Source: DATKCN01 sp035513175 | GTDB lineage: Bacteria > Chloroflexota > Chloroflexia > Thermomicrobiales > CFX8 | Reading direction: 5' to 3' | NCBI GenBank assembly: GCA_035513175.1 | Contig: DATKCN010000403.1 | Span: forward strand, 1-36,975 | DNA length: 36,975 nucleotides | Shown: positions 25,720-32,749 of the stretch, piece after piece | Layout of the letters: every line of letters begins with the position of its first letter | Numbering within the stretch: position 1 is the first letter of the stretch | The notes under the pieces: model-generated | The model's input: only the letters and a program-made list of their open reading frames with translations | Database searches by the model: none | What the model was told of the DNA's origin: nothing | Translations under genes and position numbers: made by a program

Positions 25720-26439
25720 ATGGGAATCCTCGACAGAATGTCACGACTGATCCGCGCCAACGTCAACGACATGATCGATCGCGCGGAAGACCCTGAAAAG
25801 ATGCTCAACGAGTTGCTTCGCGAGATGGACAGCAGCATCCGGGAGGCGCGCGTCCAGGTCGCGAATATGATCGCCCAGGAGAAGGAGATCGAGTCGGACC
25901 TGCAGGCCGCGCAACATGACTCCCTGGAATGGGGACGGCGGGCCGAGCTCGCCGTGGATAACGGCAAGGATGATCTGGCCAGGGAGGCCCTGCGCCGCAA
26001 ACGCGACGCCGAGCAGATTTCGGAGGTCTACGGCCATCAACTCGTCTCACAGCAAGAGGTCGTTACGACCCTCAAGCAGCAATTGACGATGTTGGAAGCC
26101 AAGTTTCGTGAAGCCGAATCAAAGCGCTCCATGTTGATCGCGCGACATCGAGCAACGCGCGCACAGCGAACGATCACGGAGACGTTGTCCACGCTCCCAG
26201 GGCTTGACTCGCAGAGCGAGCTGGCGCGCATGGAACGACGAATTCGAACCGAGGAAGCTAAGACCAAGGCGTTGAGCGAAATGCAGGGTGACGACCTGGA
26301 GTACCAGTTCGCCGAGCTGGACCGCGACGAAGACATCGAAAGCGAGCTGGCCGCGCTCAAGGACCGAAACAGCCTCGAAGACACTCGCAGCCTGGCGAGC
26401 GGCGCGGCTGAGGGGACCGAATCGGGCCGCGACAGCTAG
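25720..26439 (+). CDS. pspA: PspA/IM30 (Vipp1) family protein
   Basis: 239-residue ESCRT-III-like membrane-stabilising protein. It begins MGILDRMSRLIRANVNDMI with the amphipathic N-terminal helix that binds membrane, then EDPEKMLNELLREMDSSI (hallmark of the family), followed by a long coiled coil (about 25-215). ATG 25720 has AAGGGA upstream; in-frame codons upstream to 25654 are not family-like and overlap the previous gene's stop. The C-terminal acidic/Ser tail (SLEDTRSLASGAAEG) is short and without the Vipp1 extension. Confidence 0.94.
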   Translation: MGILDRMSRLIRANVNDMIDRAEDPEKMLNELLREMDSSIREARVQVANMIAQEKEIESDLQAAQHDSLEWGRRAELAVDNGKDDLAREALRRKRDAEQISEVYGHQLVSQQEVVTTLKQQLTMLEAKFREAESKRSMLIARHRATRAQRTITETLSTLPGLDSQSELARMERRIRTEEAKTKALSEMQGDDLEYQFAELDRDEDIESELAALKDRNSLEDTRSLASGAAEGTESGRDS

Positions 26440-26492
26440 CGGCATCTCAGCGCCCAACCATCGCGGCGGCGCGAGCGATCAGGAGGCACGTC

Positions 26493-27578
26493 GTGGCGAT
26501 CATCGATCTCATCGAATATGCGGACGAGCGCCAGAACGAGCTGGTCCATCGTGTTCCACAGCACGGTTCCGGCGAGTTCAAACTCGGCTCCCAGTGTGTC
26601 GTTCGCGAGTCGCAGCGCGCGGTATTCATGCGCGACGGCCGCGCGCTGGATCTCCTGCCGCCGGGGCGGCACACGCTGTCCACGGCCAACATCCCCATGC
26701 TGACGGGGCTCATTGGCCTTCCATTCGGATCCAAGAGCCCATTCCGCGCCGAGGTCTATTACGTCAACACGCGTGAGTTCACCGACATGAAGTGGGGCAC
26801 GCCTCAACCTGTGCTTTTCCGGGACACCGAGTTCGGGATGATACGGGTGCGCGCGTTTGGGACGTACTCGCTACGCATCAAGGAACCACAACAATTCCTG
26901 ACGCAGGTGGTCGGCACGCGCGCGTCCTACACGACAGACGATATCGAGGGATTCTTGCGTTCGATCGTTATCAACGAGTTCAACGATATGCTCGGTGAGA
27001 TAATGACGAGCCTGCTCGACATCCAGGGGCTGACCCGCGACATTGCGACGGCGATGCAGCACGCACTGGCGGAGGACTTCGACCGACTCGGTCTGGAGTT
27101 GCGGTCGTTTCAGGTGTCGGCTGTCACACCGCCCGAAGAGGTGCAGAAGCGAATCGACGAGCGGTCATCGATGGGCATCCTCGGCGATATGCGCACCTAC
27201 ACACAGTTCCAGACCGCACAGGCCATCGGCAACATGGGTGAAGGCGGCTCCGGCGGCGGTAGTTCGCTGACCGAGGGCGCCGGGCTAGGCGCTGGACTTG
27301 GTGTCGGCATGGCGATGGGCGAGGCGCTTCGGGATTCGGTGCGTGGCGGGGGACAACCAGCCCAGCCGACGGTATCACCTCCCGCCGCGCCACAGCCTGT
27401 GGCGGGGGCGCGATTCTGCTCGAACTGCGGCCACGCTTACGCGACAGGAGCGCGATTTTGCCCAAACTGTGGCTTCAATCTAGTGGCGGCCGGCGGCTGC
27501 CCGAAGTGCGGATTCGTCAATCCCTCAGGGTCGAAGTTCTGCCAGGAGTGTGGGAACACACTCGCCCCTCCAGAATAA
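26493..27578 (+). CDS. SPFH-domain protein with double zinc ribbons (YdjI-like)
   Basis: 361 residues. An SPFH (band 7-like) domain spans about 15-235, with SQCVVRESQRAVFMRDGRAL, PFGSKSPFRAEVYYVNTREF, and RVRAFGTYSLRI. A Gly/Ala-rich linker (250-305) leads to eight cysteines in four CxxC pairs (309/312, 323/326, 336/339, 350/353), two zinc ribbons. This layout is that of Bacillus YdjI and the so-called virion core protein family, which recruits with PspA to stressed membrane. GTG 26493 has a perfect AGGAGG six bases upstream. Lies 53 nt after pspA. Confidence 0.92.
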   Translation: MAIIDLIEYADERQNELVHRVPQHGSGEFKLGSQCVVRESQRAVFMRDGRALDLLPPGRHTLSTANIPMLTGLIGLPFGSKSPFRAEVYYVNTREFTDMKWGTPQPVLFRDTEFGMIRVRAFGTYSLRIKEPQQFLTQVVGTRASYTTDDIEGFLRSIVINEFNDMLGEIMTSLLDIQGLTRDIATAMQHALAEDFDRLGLELRSFQVSAVTPPEEVQKRIDERSSMGILGDMRTYTQFQTAQAIGNMGEGGSGGGSSLTEGAGLGAGLGVGMAMGEALRDSVRGGGQPAQPTVSPPAAPQPVAGARFCSNCGHAYATGARFCPNCGFNLVAAGGCPKCGFVNPSGSKFCQECGNTLAPPE

Positions 27579-27593
27579 CCGGGAATAACACGC

Positions 27594-28196
27594 GTGCTAT
27601 CGCGTCTCCGGTCCGTGGCATCAAGCGTCGGGACGAGAGGCGGTGATGATTCGGCGTTGCGTCTGAACCTGTCATACGTGCTGCACGAGCGATCGACGAG
27701 TTTCGCCGTGCGGCGCTGGGCGGCCAGGTGCCGGCGCTCGCGGGCGCAAGTCGAGCGCCTGTCGCGTCCTGAGTCGCCTGCAACGCAATCGAGAGTCCCG
27801 ACGCTACCGGGTGATGTCATCCTGTCGGCGAGACTTGGAGCATTCGGCGCGCTCGCGGACGCGCTGGCGGCGTCCGGGGGACCACGTGAACGCGCCGTCG
27901 TATGCATCGACGCTGCAAATGGTCCGATGTCTCAATGCCTGCTGTTCCGCGCTCCCGCGACTCTCGTAATGCCAGGCGGTGACGTGACGCGAGTGATCGT
28001 TGCGGCCCTGCTCCTGCGACCCGATGGAAGGACGACGCATCTGCACGTGGCCGGTTCATTCGCATGGCCGAATCAGATGGCCGAGGCCCTGGCCGCGGTG
28101 GAGAGCCTCATTCAGGCCCACGCCGACCAATGGTTTCCAGCGCGCGCACTGTGGCGTGAGCCGGGTGAATTGCTGCTGTCAGGGGAGGTCCGGTGA
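27594..28196 (+). CDS. Hypothetical protein downstream of SPFH gene
   Basis: 200-residue protein I do not recognise. Residues 1-70 are Arg/Ser-rich and probably disordered; from about 72 a compact domain begins (LPGDVILSARLGAFGALADA, then RAVVCIDAANGPMSQCLLF, VTRVIVAALLLRPDG, TTHLHVAGSFAWPNQ), which could be an alpha/beta fold of four or five strands. Starts with GTG 27594, 15 nt after the SPFH stop, preceded by GGGAAT. Same strand and spacing suggest it is the last gene of the PspA/SPFH operon. It ends 251 nt before gyrA. Confidence 0.55.
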   Translation: MLSRLRSVASSVGTRGGDDSALRLNLSYVLHERSTSFAVRRWAARCRRSRAQVERLSRPESPATQSRVPTLPGDVILSARLGAFGALADALAASGGPRERAVVCIDAANGPMSQCLLFRAPATLVMPGGDVTRVIVAALLLRPDGRTTHLHVAGSFAWPNQMAEALAAVESLIQAHADQWFPARALWREPGELLLSGEVR

Positions 28197-28310
28197 ACGA
28201 CCACGTTGTCGGGCGAGACGAATCGCGGCGCTGGCGCCACGACGAGGCGTGAGCCGGTAGGGACGACCAAAGCAGTCGCCACACGGCAGGCTCACCTTGA
28301 ACACGCGTTC

Positions 28311-28327
28311 GGGTCATTGACTGACCC
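28311..28327. repeat. Inverted repeat GGGTCA-TTGAC-TGACCC upstream of gyrA
   Basis: Six-base perfect arms around a 5-nt centre, about 65 nt before the gyrA -10. No T-run, so it is not a terminator of the usual form; it lies in the 251-nt gap between the orphan gene and gyrA and could be an operator. Confidence 0.4.
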
Positions 28328-28391
28328 GTTGACTCCGCGTCACGCTCTATCTCCTCGAAGCGGCTTTTCGGCGTACAGACGCGGAAAATGG

Positions 28392-28414
28392 TATAGTTAG
28401 TACGTTGTTCGTAC
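28392..28414 (+). promoter_or_regulatory. Putative gyrA -10 followed by inverted repeat GTACG-TTGTT-CGTAC
   Basis: TATAGT (28392-28397) is a fair -10; a clear -35 is missing. Immediately after it, GTACG (28400-28404) and CGTAC (28410-28414) form a 5-bp inverted repeat spanning the expected transcription start, a good place for a repressor or for an initiation-sensitive structure. The repeat is not the CGAAC-N4-GTTCG LexA box. Confidence 0.5.
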
Positions 28415-28447
28415 GCTACCAGACCCATGAATTGGGGGCGCTACACC

Positions 28448-31006
28448 GTGGACATCGGAAAAGTCAGGCCCATCGACATCAACGTCGAAATGCGCCGCTC
28501 CTACCTCGACTACGCGATGAGCGTCATTGTCCAGCGCGCCCTGCCGGACGTGCGTGACGGTCTCAAGCCGGTGCAGCGTCGAATTCTCTATGGCATGTCG
28601 GATATGGGCTTGCGATCGAACACGCGCTTCCGAAAAAGCGCAGGCATCGTCGGGGAAGTCTTGAAGTCGTATCACCCGCATAGCGACACGGCCGTGTACG
28701 ACGCGCTCGTGCGCATGGTGCAGGACTTCTCATTGCGCTACCCGCTGGTGGCTGGACAAGGCAACTTCGGGTCGGTCGATGGCGACAGCGCCGCGGCCAT
28801 GCGCTACACCGAATCGAAGCTAAGCGCGATCGCCGAGGAACTGCTGCAAGACATCGGCATGAACACGGTCGACTTTGAGCCCAACTACGACGGCCAGACG
28901 ACCCAGCCAACAGTACTGCCGGGTAAGCTGCCGAACCTGCTGGTCAATGGCGCATCCGGAATTGCGGTCGGAATGGCGACCAATATCCCGCCTCATAACC
29001 TGGGTGAAATCTGCGACGGCGTAGCCCACCTTATCGACGAGCCCGATGCGACCGTCGAGGACCTGATGCAGTTCATCCATGGGCCCGACTTCCCGACGGG
29101 CGCGACGATTCTAGGACGCGAGGGCATCGTCGCCGCGTATGCCACCGGGCGAGGCCGCGTCGTGATGCGCGCCAACGCGTTCATCGAGGAGTCGGCTCGC
29201 GCCAACCGCTACGCGATCATCGTAAATGAACTGCCGTATCAGGTGAATAAGGCGACGCTGATCGAGAAGATCGCCGATCTCGTAAAGAACGGAAAACTTG
29301 ACGGCATTCACGACCTGCGCGATGAATCAGACCGCAATGGAATGCGCATGGTCATCGAACTGAAGCGCGAAGCACAGCCACGCAAGGTGCTCAACAACCT
29401 GTATAAGTTTACGGCGCTGCAAAGCTCGTTCGGAGTCAACATGCTCGCGCTCGTGGACGGCAAGCAGCCGCGCGTGCTGAACCTCAAGCGCGCGTTGCAG
29501 GCCTACATCGAGCATCGCCAGACCGTCATCACCCGACGAACGCAGTTCGAGCTGCAGCGGGCACAGCGCCGGGCTCACGTTCTAGAAGGCGTGAAGATCG
29601 CCCTCGATAATCTCGATGCGGTGATCCGCACGATTCGCGCGTCGCGGACCAGCGAAAGCGCGCGCGCCAACCTGATGCGGGACTTCAAGCTCACTGAAAT
29701 CCAGGCCACTGCCATCCTCGACATGCAGTTGCGCCGCCTTGCCGCGTTGGAGCGCCGGAAGATTGAGGACGAGTACCGGGAACTGCTGATGGAAATCAAC
29801 CGGTTGGAGGATCTGCTCGCCAATCCGCGCAAGATTCTCGCGCTCGTGCGCCAGGATGTCGTCGATCTTAAAGAGAAGTACGGCGATCCGCGCCGTTCAC
29901 GCATCATCGATTACAGCGGCGAGCTGTCCGACGAGGACCTCATTCCCGAGGTGGACGTGCTGGTTACGCTTACGAATCGAGGGTACGTCAAGCGCATACC
30001 CGACGACGTGTATCGCACACAGCATCGCGGTGGACGCGGCGTTACCGGTGTCACCATGCGCGAGGCGGACGGCGTTCAGCACCTGCTCGCAGCGAACTCG
30101 CATGACTCGTTGCTCTTCTTTACGAACCGCGGACGCGTGTTTCAAGTCAAGGTCTACGACCTACCTGACGCGGGGCGGACCGCCAAGGGCGTGCCCGTCA
30201 TCAATCTGATCTCGATTCAGCCCGACGAGTCAATCACAACGATGCTCCCGATCCGCTCGTTCGATGAAGGCAAGTATCTGTTCATGTGCACGCGCAAGGG
30301 CACGGTGAAGCGAACGGCCCTGTCGAACTTCGCGTCGGTCCGGTCGTCCGGACTGATTGCCCTCGGGCTCGACGACGACGACGAGCTCGCCTGGGTGCGC
30401 ATGACGTCGGGCGAGGACGAGATCATCCTCGTTACCGAGCAGGCAAAGGCGATCCGATTCCATGAGAGTGACGCGCGTCCGATGGGGCGGACGGCACAGG
30501 GCGTTCGCGGGATTCGACTCTCTGGGAACGACCGCGTCATGGCTGCCGACGTCATCGACAGGGACACCCTCGATTCTGACCTGCTCATCGTTTCCGAGAC
30601 CGGCTATGGTAAACGGACGGCGTTGAAGGGGTTCAACGATCAACATCGGGGCGGCAAGGGTGTCACAGCGATGAAGCTGTCTTCGCGCAACGGCAAGGTG
30701 GCCGGCGCGCAGATCGTTCAACCCGATCAGGAAGTCATGCTGATCTCTAGCTCGGGTGTCGTAATCCGCACGCGAATCGCCCAGATCTCCCGGTATGGGC
30801 GACAGGCACAGGGCGTGACATTGATGAGGCTCGGCCAGGGAGATCGCGTGGTGTCGCTCACCGTTCTGTCAGAGCGCAGCGACGAAGCGGACGCGCTGAT
30901 AAGCACGTTGTCCGAGATCGACCAGGTCGATCAGGCTGGGGCGCCGAAGACGAACGGTCGAACCGCGCGTTCCTCGAAGGGTCGATCGTCCAGATCGACG
31001 CCGTAG
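28448..31006 (+). CDS. gyrA: DNA gyrase subunit A
   Basis: Breakage-reunion subunit of gyrase, 852 residues. Catalytic Tyr120 is in AMRYTESKLS, and IRQTT-region counterpart is NYDGQTTQPTVLPGKLPNLL. C-terminal beta-pinwheel contains several blade repeats and the GyrA box variant QHRGGKG, which supports gyrase rather than topoisomerase IV. I prefer GTG 28448 because GGGGGCG lies 7 nt before it and MDIGK is the common start; ATG 28427 has no such site and would add 7 residues. The resistance region reads HPHSDTAVYD, unusual at Ser79 (E. coli Gly81) and Thr81 (Ser83). gyrB is not in the window. Confidence 0.96.
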   Translation: MDIGKVRPIDINVEMRRSYLDYAMSVIVQRALPDVRDGLKPVQRRILYGMSDMGLRSNTRFRKSAGIVGEVLKSYHPHSDTAVYDALVRMVQDFSLRYPLVAGQGNFGSVDGDSAAAMRYTESKLSAIAEELLQDIGMNTVDFEPNYDGQTTQPTVLPGKLPNLLVNGASGIAVGMATNIPPHNLGEICDGVAHLIDEPDATVEDLMQFIHGPDFPTGATILGREGIVAAYATGRGRVVMRANAFIEESARANRYAIIVNELPYQVNKATLIEKIADLVKNGKLDGIHDLRDESDRNGMRMVIELKREAQPRKVLNNLYKFTALQSSFGVNMLALVDGKQPRVLNLKRALQAYIEHRQTVITRRTQFELQRAQRRAHVLEGVKIALDNLDAVIRTIRASRTSESARANLMRDFKLTEIQATAILDMQLRRLAALERRKIEDEYRELLMEINRLEDLLANPRKILALVRQDVVDLKEKYGDPRRSRIIDYSGELSDEDLIPEVDVLVTLTNRGYVKRIPDDVYRTQHRGGRGVTGVTMREADGVQHLLAANSHDSLLFFTNRGRVFQVKVYDLPDAGRTAKGVPVINLISIQPDESITTMLPIRSFDEGKYLFMCTRKGTVKRTALSNFASVRSSGLIALGLDDDDELAWVRMTSGEDEIILVTEQAKAIRFHESDARPMGRTAQGVRGIRLSGNDRVMAADVIDRDTLDSDLLIVSETGYGKRTALKGFNDQHRGGKGVTAMKLSSRNGKVAGAQIVQPDQEVMLISSSGVVIRTRIAQISRYGRQAQGVTLMRLGQGDRVVSLTVLSERSDEADALISTLSEIDQVDQAGAPKTNGRTARSSKGRSSRSTP

Positions 31007-31024
31007 ACGTGTGGCGGCGACGAA

Positions 31025-31885
31025 TCAGCGGGGCGGCGCATCGCGCATGCCACGCTCAACGCCGGTCACGTTGCCGGCGACGACCGGCAGGATCAGCAGC
31101 GTTGTCCCCGCCAGCGCCGTGGTGATAAGCGCCAGCGCGGAGTTCGTGGCGGACATCTGAGATGGAGCGTCGGATCGCGCCACGACTGCCATGACGATGG
31201 CGAAGATGGCAAAACCAGCAGGGGCCACGAGGGATCGCAGCTCATCCCCGGCAACTCCGTCGAGGAGTGTAAGCGCCGCTGTCGCGAGCCAGGCGATGGC
31301 AAGTCCCTGCGCCAGCGACCCTGCCGCGAACCGGTCCGCGCCACCGATCACCGCCGCGACGACCATCGGGGCAGGCAACATCGCGAGAACGCCAGTCTGC
31401 ACCGATCGGTAGCAGACGGCAGACGCCGCCACAGCCACAATAACGGTGGCCCCAACGACGACTACCGAAGCGGCCGCGAAGTGCCCCGCTCCGCCACCGA
31501 TCCGAGCGTCGGCAATACCGATGCTCGAGGCCACGGCCGCCGAGGGAACGAGCACGGCGAGCGATACCGCATCAACTGCGGGCATCGTCCACGCTGCACG
31601 CCGTCCCGTCGAACGCAAGCTGTACGCGGCGAGAACGCACGCCACCGCGAGGCCGACACACACCAGCGGCAGAGCTATCGAACCAAAGCGCTCTTCGAAC
31701 GTCGGCGTTGCGAGCAACGCGATAGCGATTGCGGCACGTAGGATGGCTGGTGGAATGTGCTCGCCCCAACCATCAGCGCGCGTCGGGCGAGCGGCGGACC
31801 GCAGGCGGGGCTCGGGGGCAGGCGGATGTGGGCCGGCGCGTCGTGCCGCCGGTTCTGATCGTTGGACGCGACGCGGACTACTCAT
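31025..31885 (-). CDS. Multi-pass membrane protein of unknown function
   Basis: 286 residues. A basic, Pro-rich N-terminus (1-42) precedes about eight hydrophobic segments (45-61, 68-90, 102-123, 136-157, 165-181, 188-208, 216-236, 247-270). The composition is Ala/Val-rich, with no family motif I recognise. I chose ATG 31885, because codons further upstream in this frame run antisense through nadD. No Shine-Dalgarno precedes it, and a TACAAT -10 lies 8 nt upstream, which suggests a leaderless transcript. Convergent with gyrA (18-nt gap), divergent from nadD. Confidence 0.65.
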   Translation of the reverse strand: MSSPRRVQRSEPAARRAGPHPPAPEPRLRSAARPTRADGWGEHIPPAILRAAIAIALLATPTFEERFGSIALPLVCVGLAVACVLAAYSLRSTGRRAAWTMPAVDAVSLAVLVPSAAVASSIGIADARIGGGAGHFAAASVVVVGATVIVAVAASAVCYRSVQTGVLAMLPAPMVVAAVIGGADRFAAGSLAQGLAIAWLATAALTLLDGVAGDELRSLVAPAGFAIFAIVMAVVARSDAPSQMSATNSALALITTALAGTTLLILPVVAGNVTGVERGMRDAPPR

Positions 31886-31893
31886 GGGACAGG

Positions 31894-31899
31894 ATTGTA
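31894..31899 (-). promoter_or_regulatory. Putative -10 TACAAT of the membrane protein gene
   Basis: Minus-strand TACAAT, 8 nt before the ATG at 31885. Transcription would begin at or next to the start codon. A second candidate TATACT overlaps just upstream. No good -35 is visible. Confidence 0.4.
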
Positions 31900-31939
31900 G
31901 TATATCTCCGACATCGCGAAGCTGGTAAGGAGCTTGCCA

Positions 31940-32005
31940 ATGAAGCTCCCGGCTTGTCGCTTTGCGGCAATGCTCGTATTTCGCCTTCACGTCAGGATGC
32001 TGTAG
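31940..32005 (+). CDS. Candidate 21-residue leader peptide directly before nadD
   Basis: ATG 31940 has AAGGAG (31928-31933) six bases upstream, a better Shine-Dalgarno than nadD itself has. It encodes MKLPACRFAAMLVFRLHVRML and ends with TAG at 32003-32005, immediately followed by the nadD ATG in the same frame. The peptide is basic and hydrophobic. It may couple translation to nadD, or the TAG may mark an N-terminal extension lost by mutation or sequencing error. No homology can be judged. Confidence 0.4.
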   Translation: MKLPACRFAAMLVFRLHVRML

Positions 32006-32641
32006 ATGTATGCTCCAGGCCGGGTCGGGGTATTTGGAGGCACGTTCGATCCGATCCATGTCGGGCACCTGATCGTTGCGGACGTCTTGCGTAGTGCGCT
32101 GAAGTTGAGCGAAGTCCGATTTCTCCCAGCCGGCCGCCCTCCTCACAAACCTGATCAACAGCTTTCGTCGGACCACGATCGCGTGGCAATGCTGGGTCTG
32201 GCGTTACAGGACTGCCCGCGGTTCACCATCAGCACGATGGAGATCGAACGCGCCGGACCGTCCTATACGGCCGATACTGTGCAATCAATACGCCGTGACC
32301 TTTCGCCTGAGAGCGAACTCTACTTCTTGATGGGTCAAGACTCGTTGCGTGATCTGCCGACCTGGCATCAACCGTGGCGCATCGTCGACCATGCCCGGAT
32401 TGGCGTCGCGTTACGACCAGGGGTCGATGTCGTGCTGACCGATGTCTTCGAAGCCATGCCGTCGGCGCGAGGCAGGATCGATCTCGTGTCCGTTCCGCTG
32501 ATCGGAATCTCATCGAGCGACATTCGGAAGGCCGTCGCAAGCGGAGGTCCAATCCGCTTCCAGGTCCCTCCGGCTGTGGCTGATTACATCCAGGCACATG
32601 GCTTGTATCTGCAATACGCTGCGACGACGCCCAGCGGTTGA
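32006..32641 (+). CDS. nadD: Nicotinate-nucleotide adenylyltransferase
   Basis: Adenylates nicotinate mononucleotide in NAD synthesis. 211 residues. GGTFDPIHVGHL holds the nucleotidyl-transfer H-x-G-H motif (His18, His21); FLPAGRPPHK, YFLMGQDSLRDLPTWHQP, and ISSSDIRKAV (the ISSTxIR motif) are all present. ATG 32006 follows directly on the TAG of the leader ORF. The protein beginning fits the family, so no extension is needed. secD follows 108 nt downstream. rsfS, a frequent neighbour of nadD, is absent. Confidence 0.96.
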   Translation: MYAPGRVGVFGGTFDPIHVGHLIVADVLRSALKLSEVRFLPAGRPPHKPDQQLSSDHDRVAMLGLALQDCPRFTISTMEIERAGPSYTADTVQSIRRDLSPESELYFLMGQDSLRDLPTWHQPWRIVDHARIGVALRPGVDVVLTDVFEAMPSARGRIDLVSVPLIGISSSDIRKAVASGGPIRFQVPPAVADYIQAHGLYLQYAATTPSG

Positions 32642-32749
32642 CACGCGTTCCCCGGCCAACGTAGACTCAGCGGTCGGCTTCGTTCACGCGCCGGTCCGCG
32701 CGAGATTGCGCCCAGTCCCGGGCAGGGTCCTTGTGAAAAGTAGGTTGAA

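Noticed and set aside
28193..28252. 19-codon ORF starting with a GTGA overlap at the end of the orphan gene
   Set aside because: Too short, charged and without any support; the overlap alone is likely to be chance.
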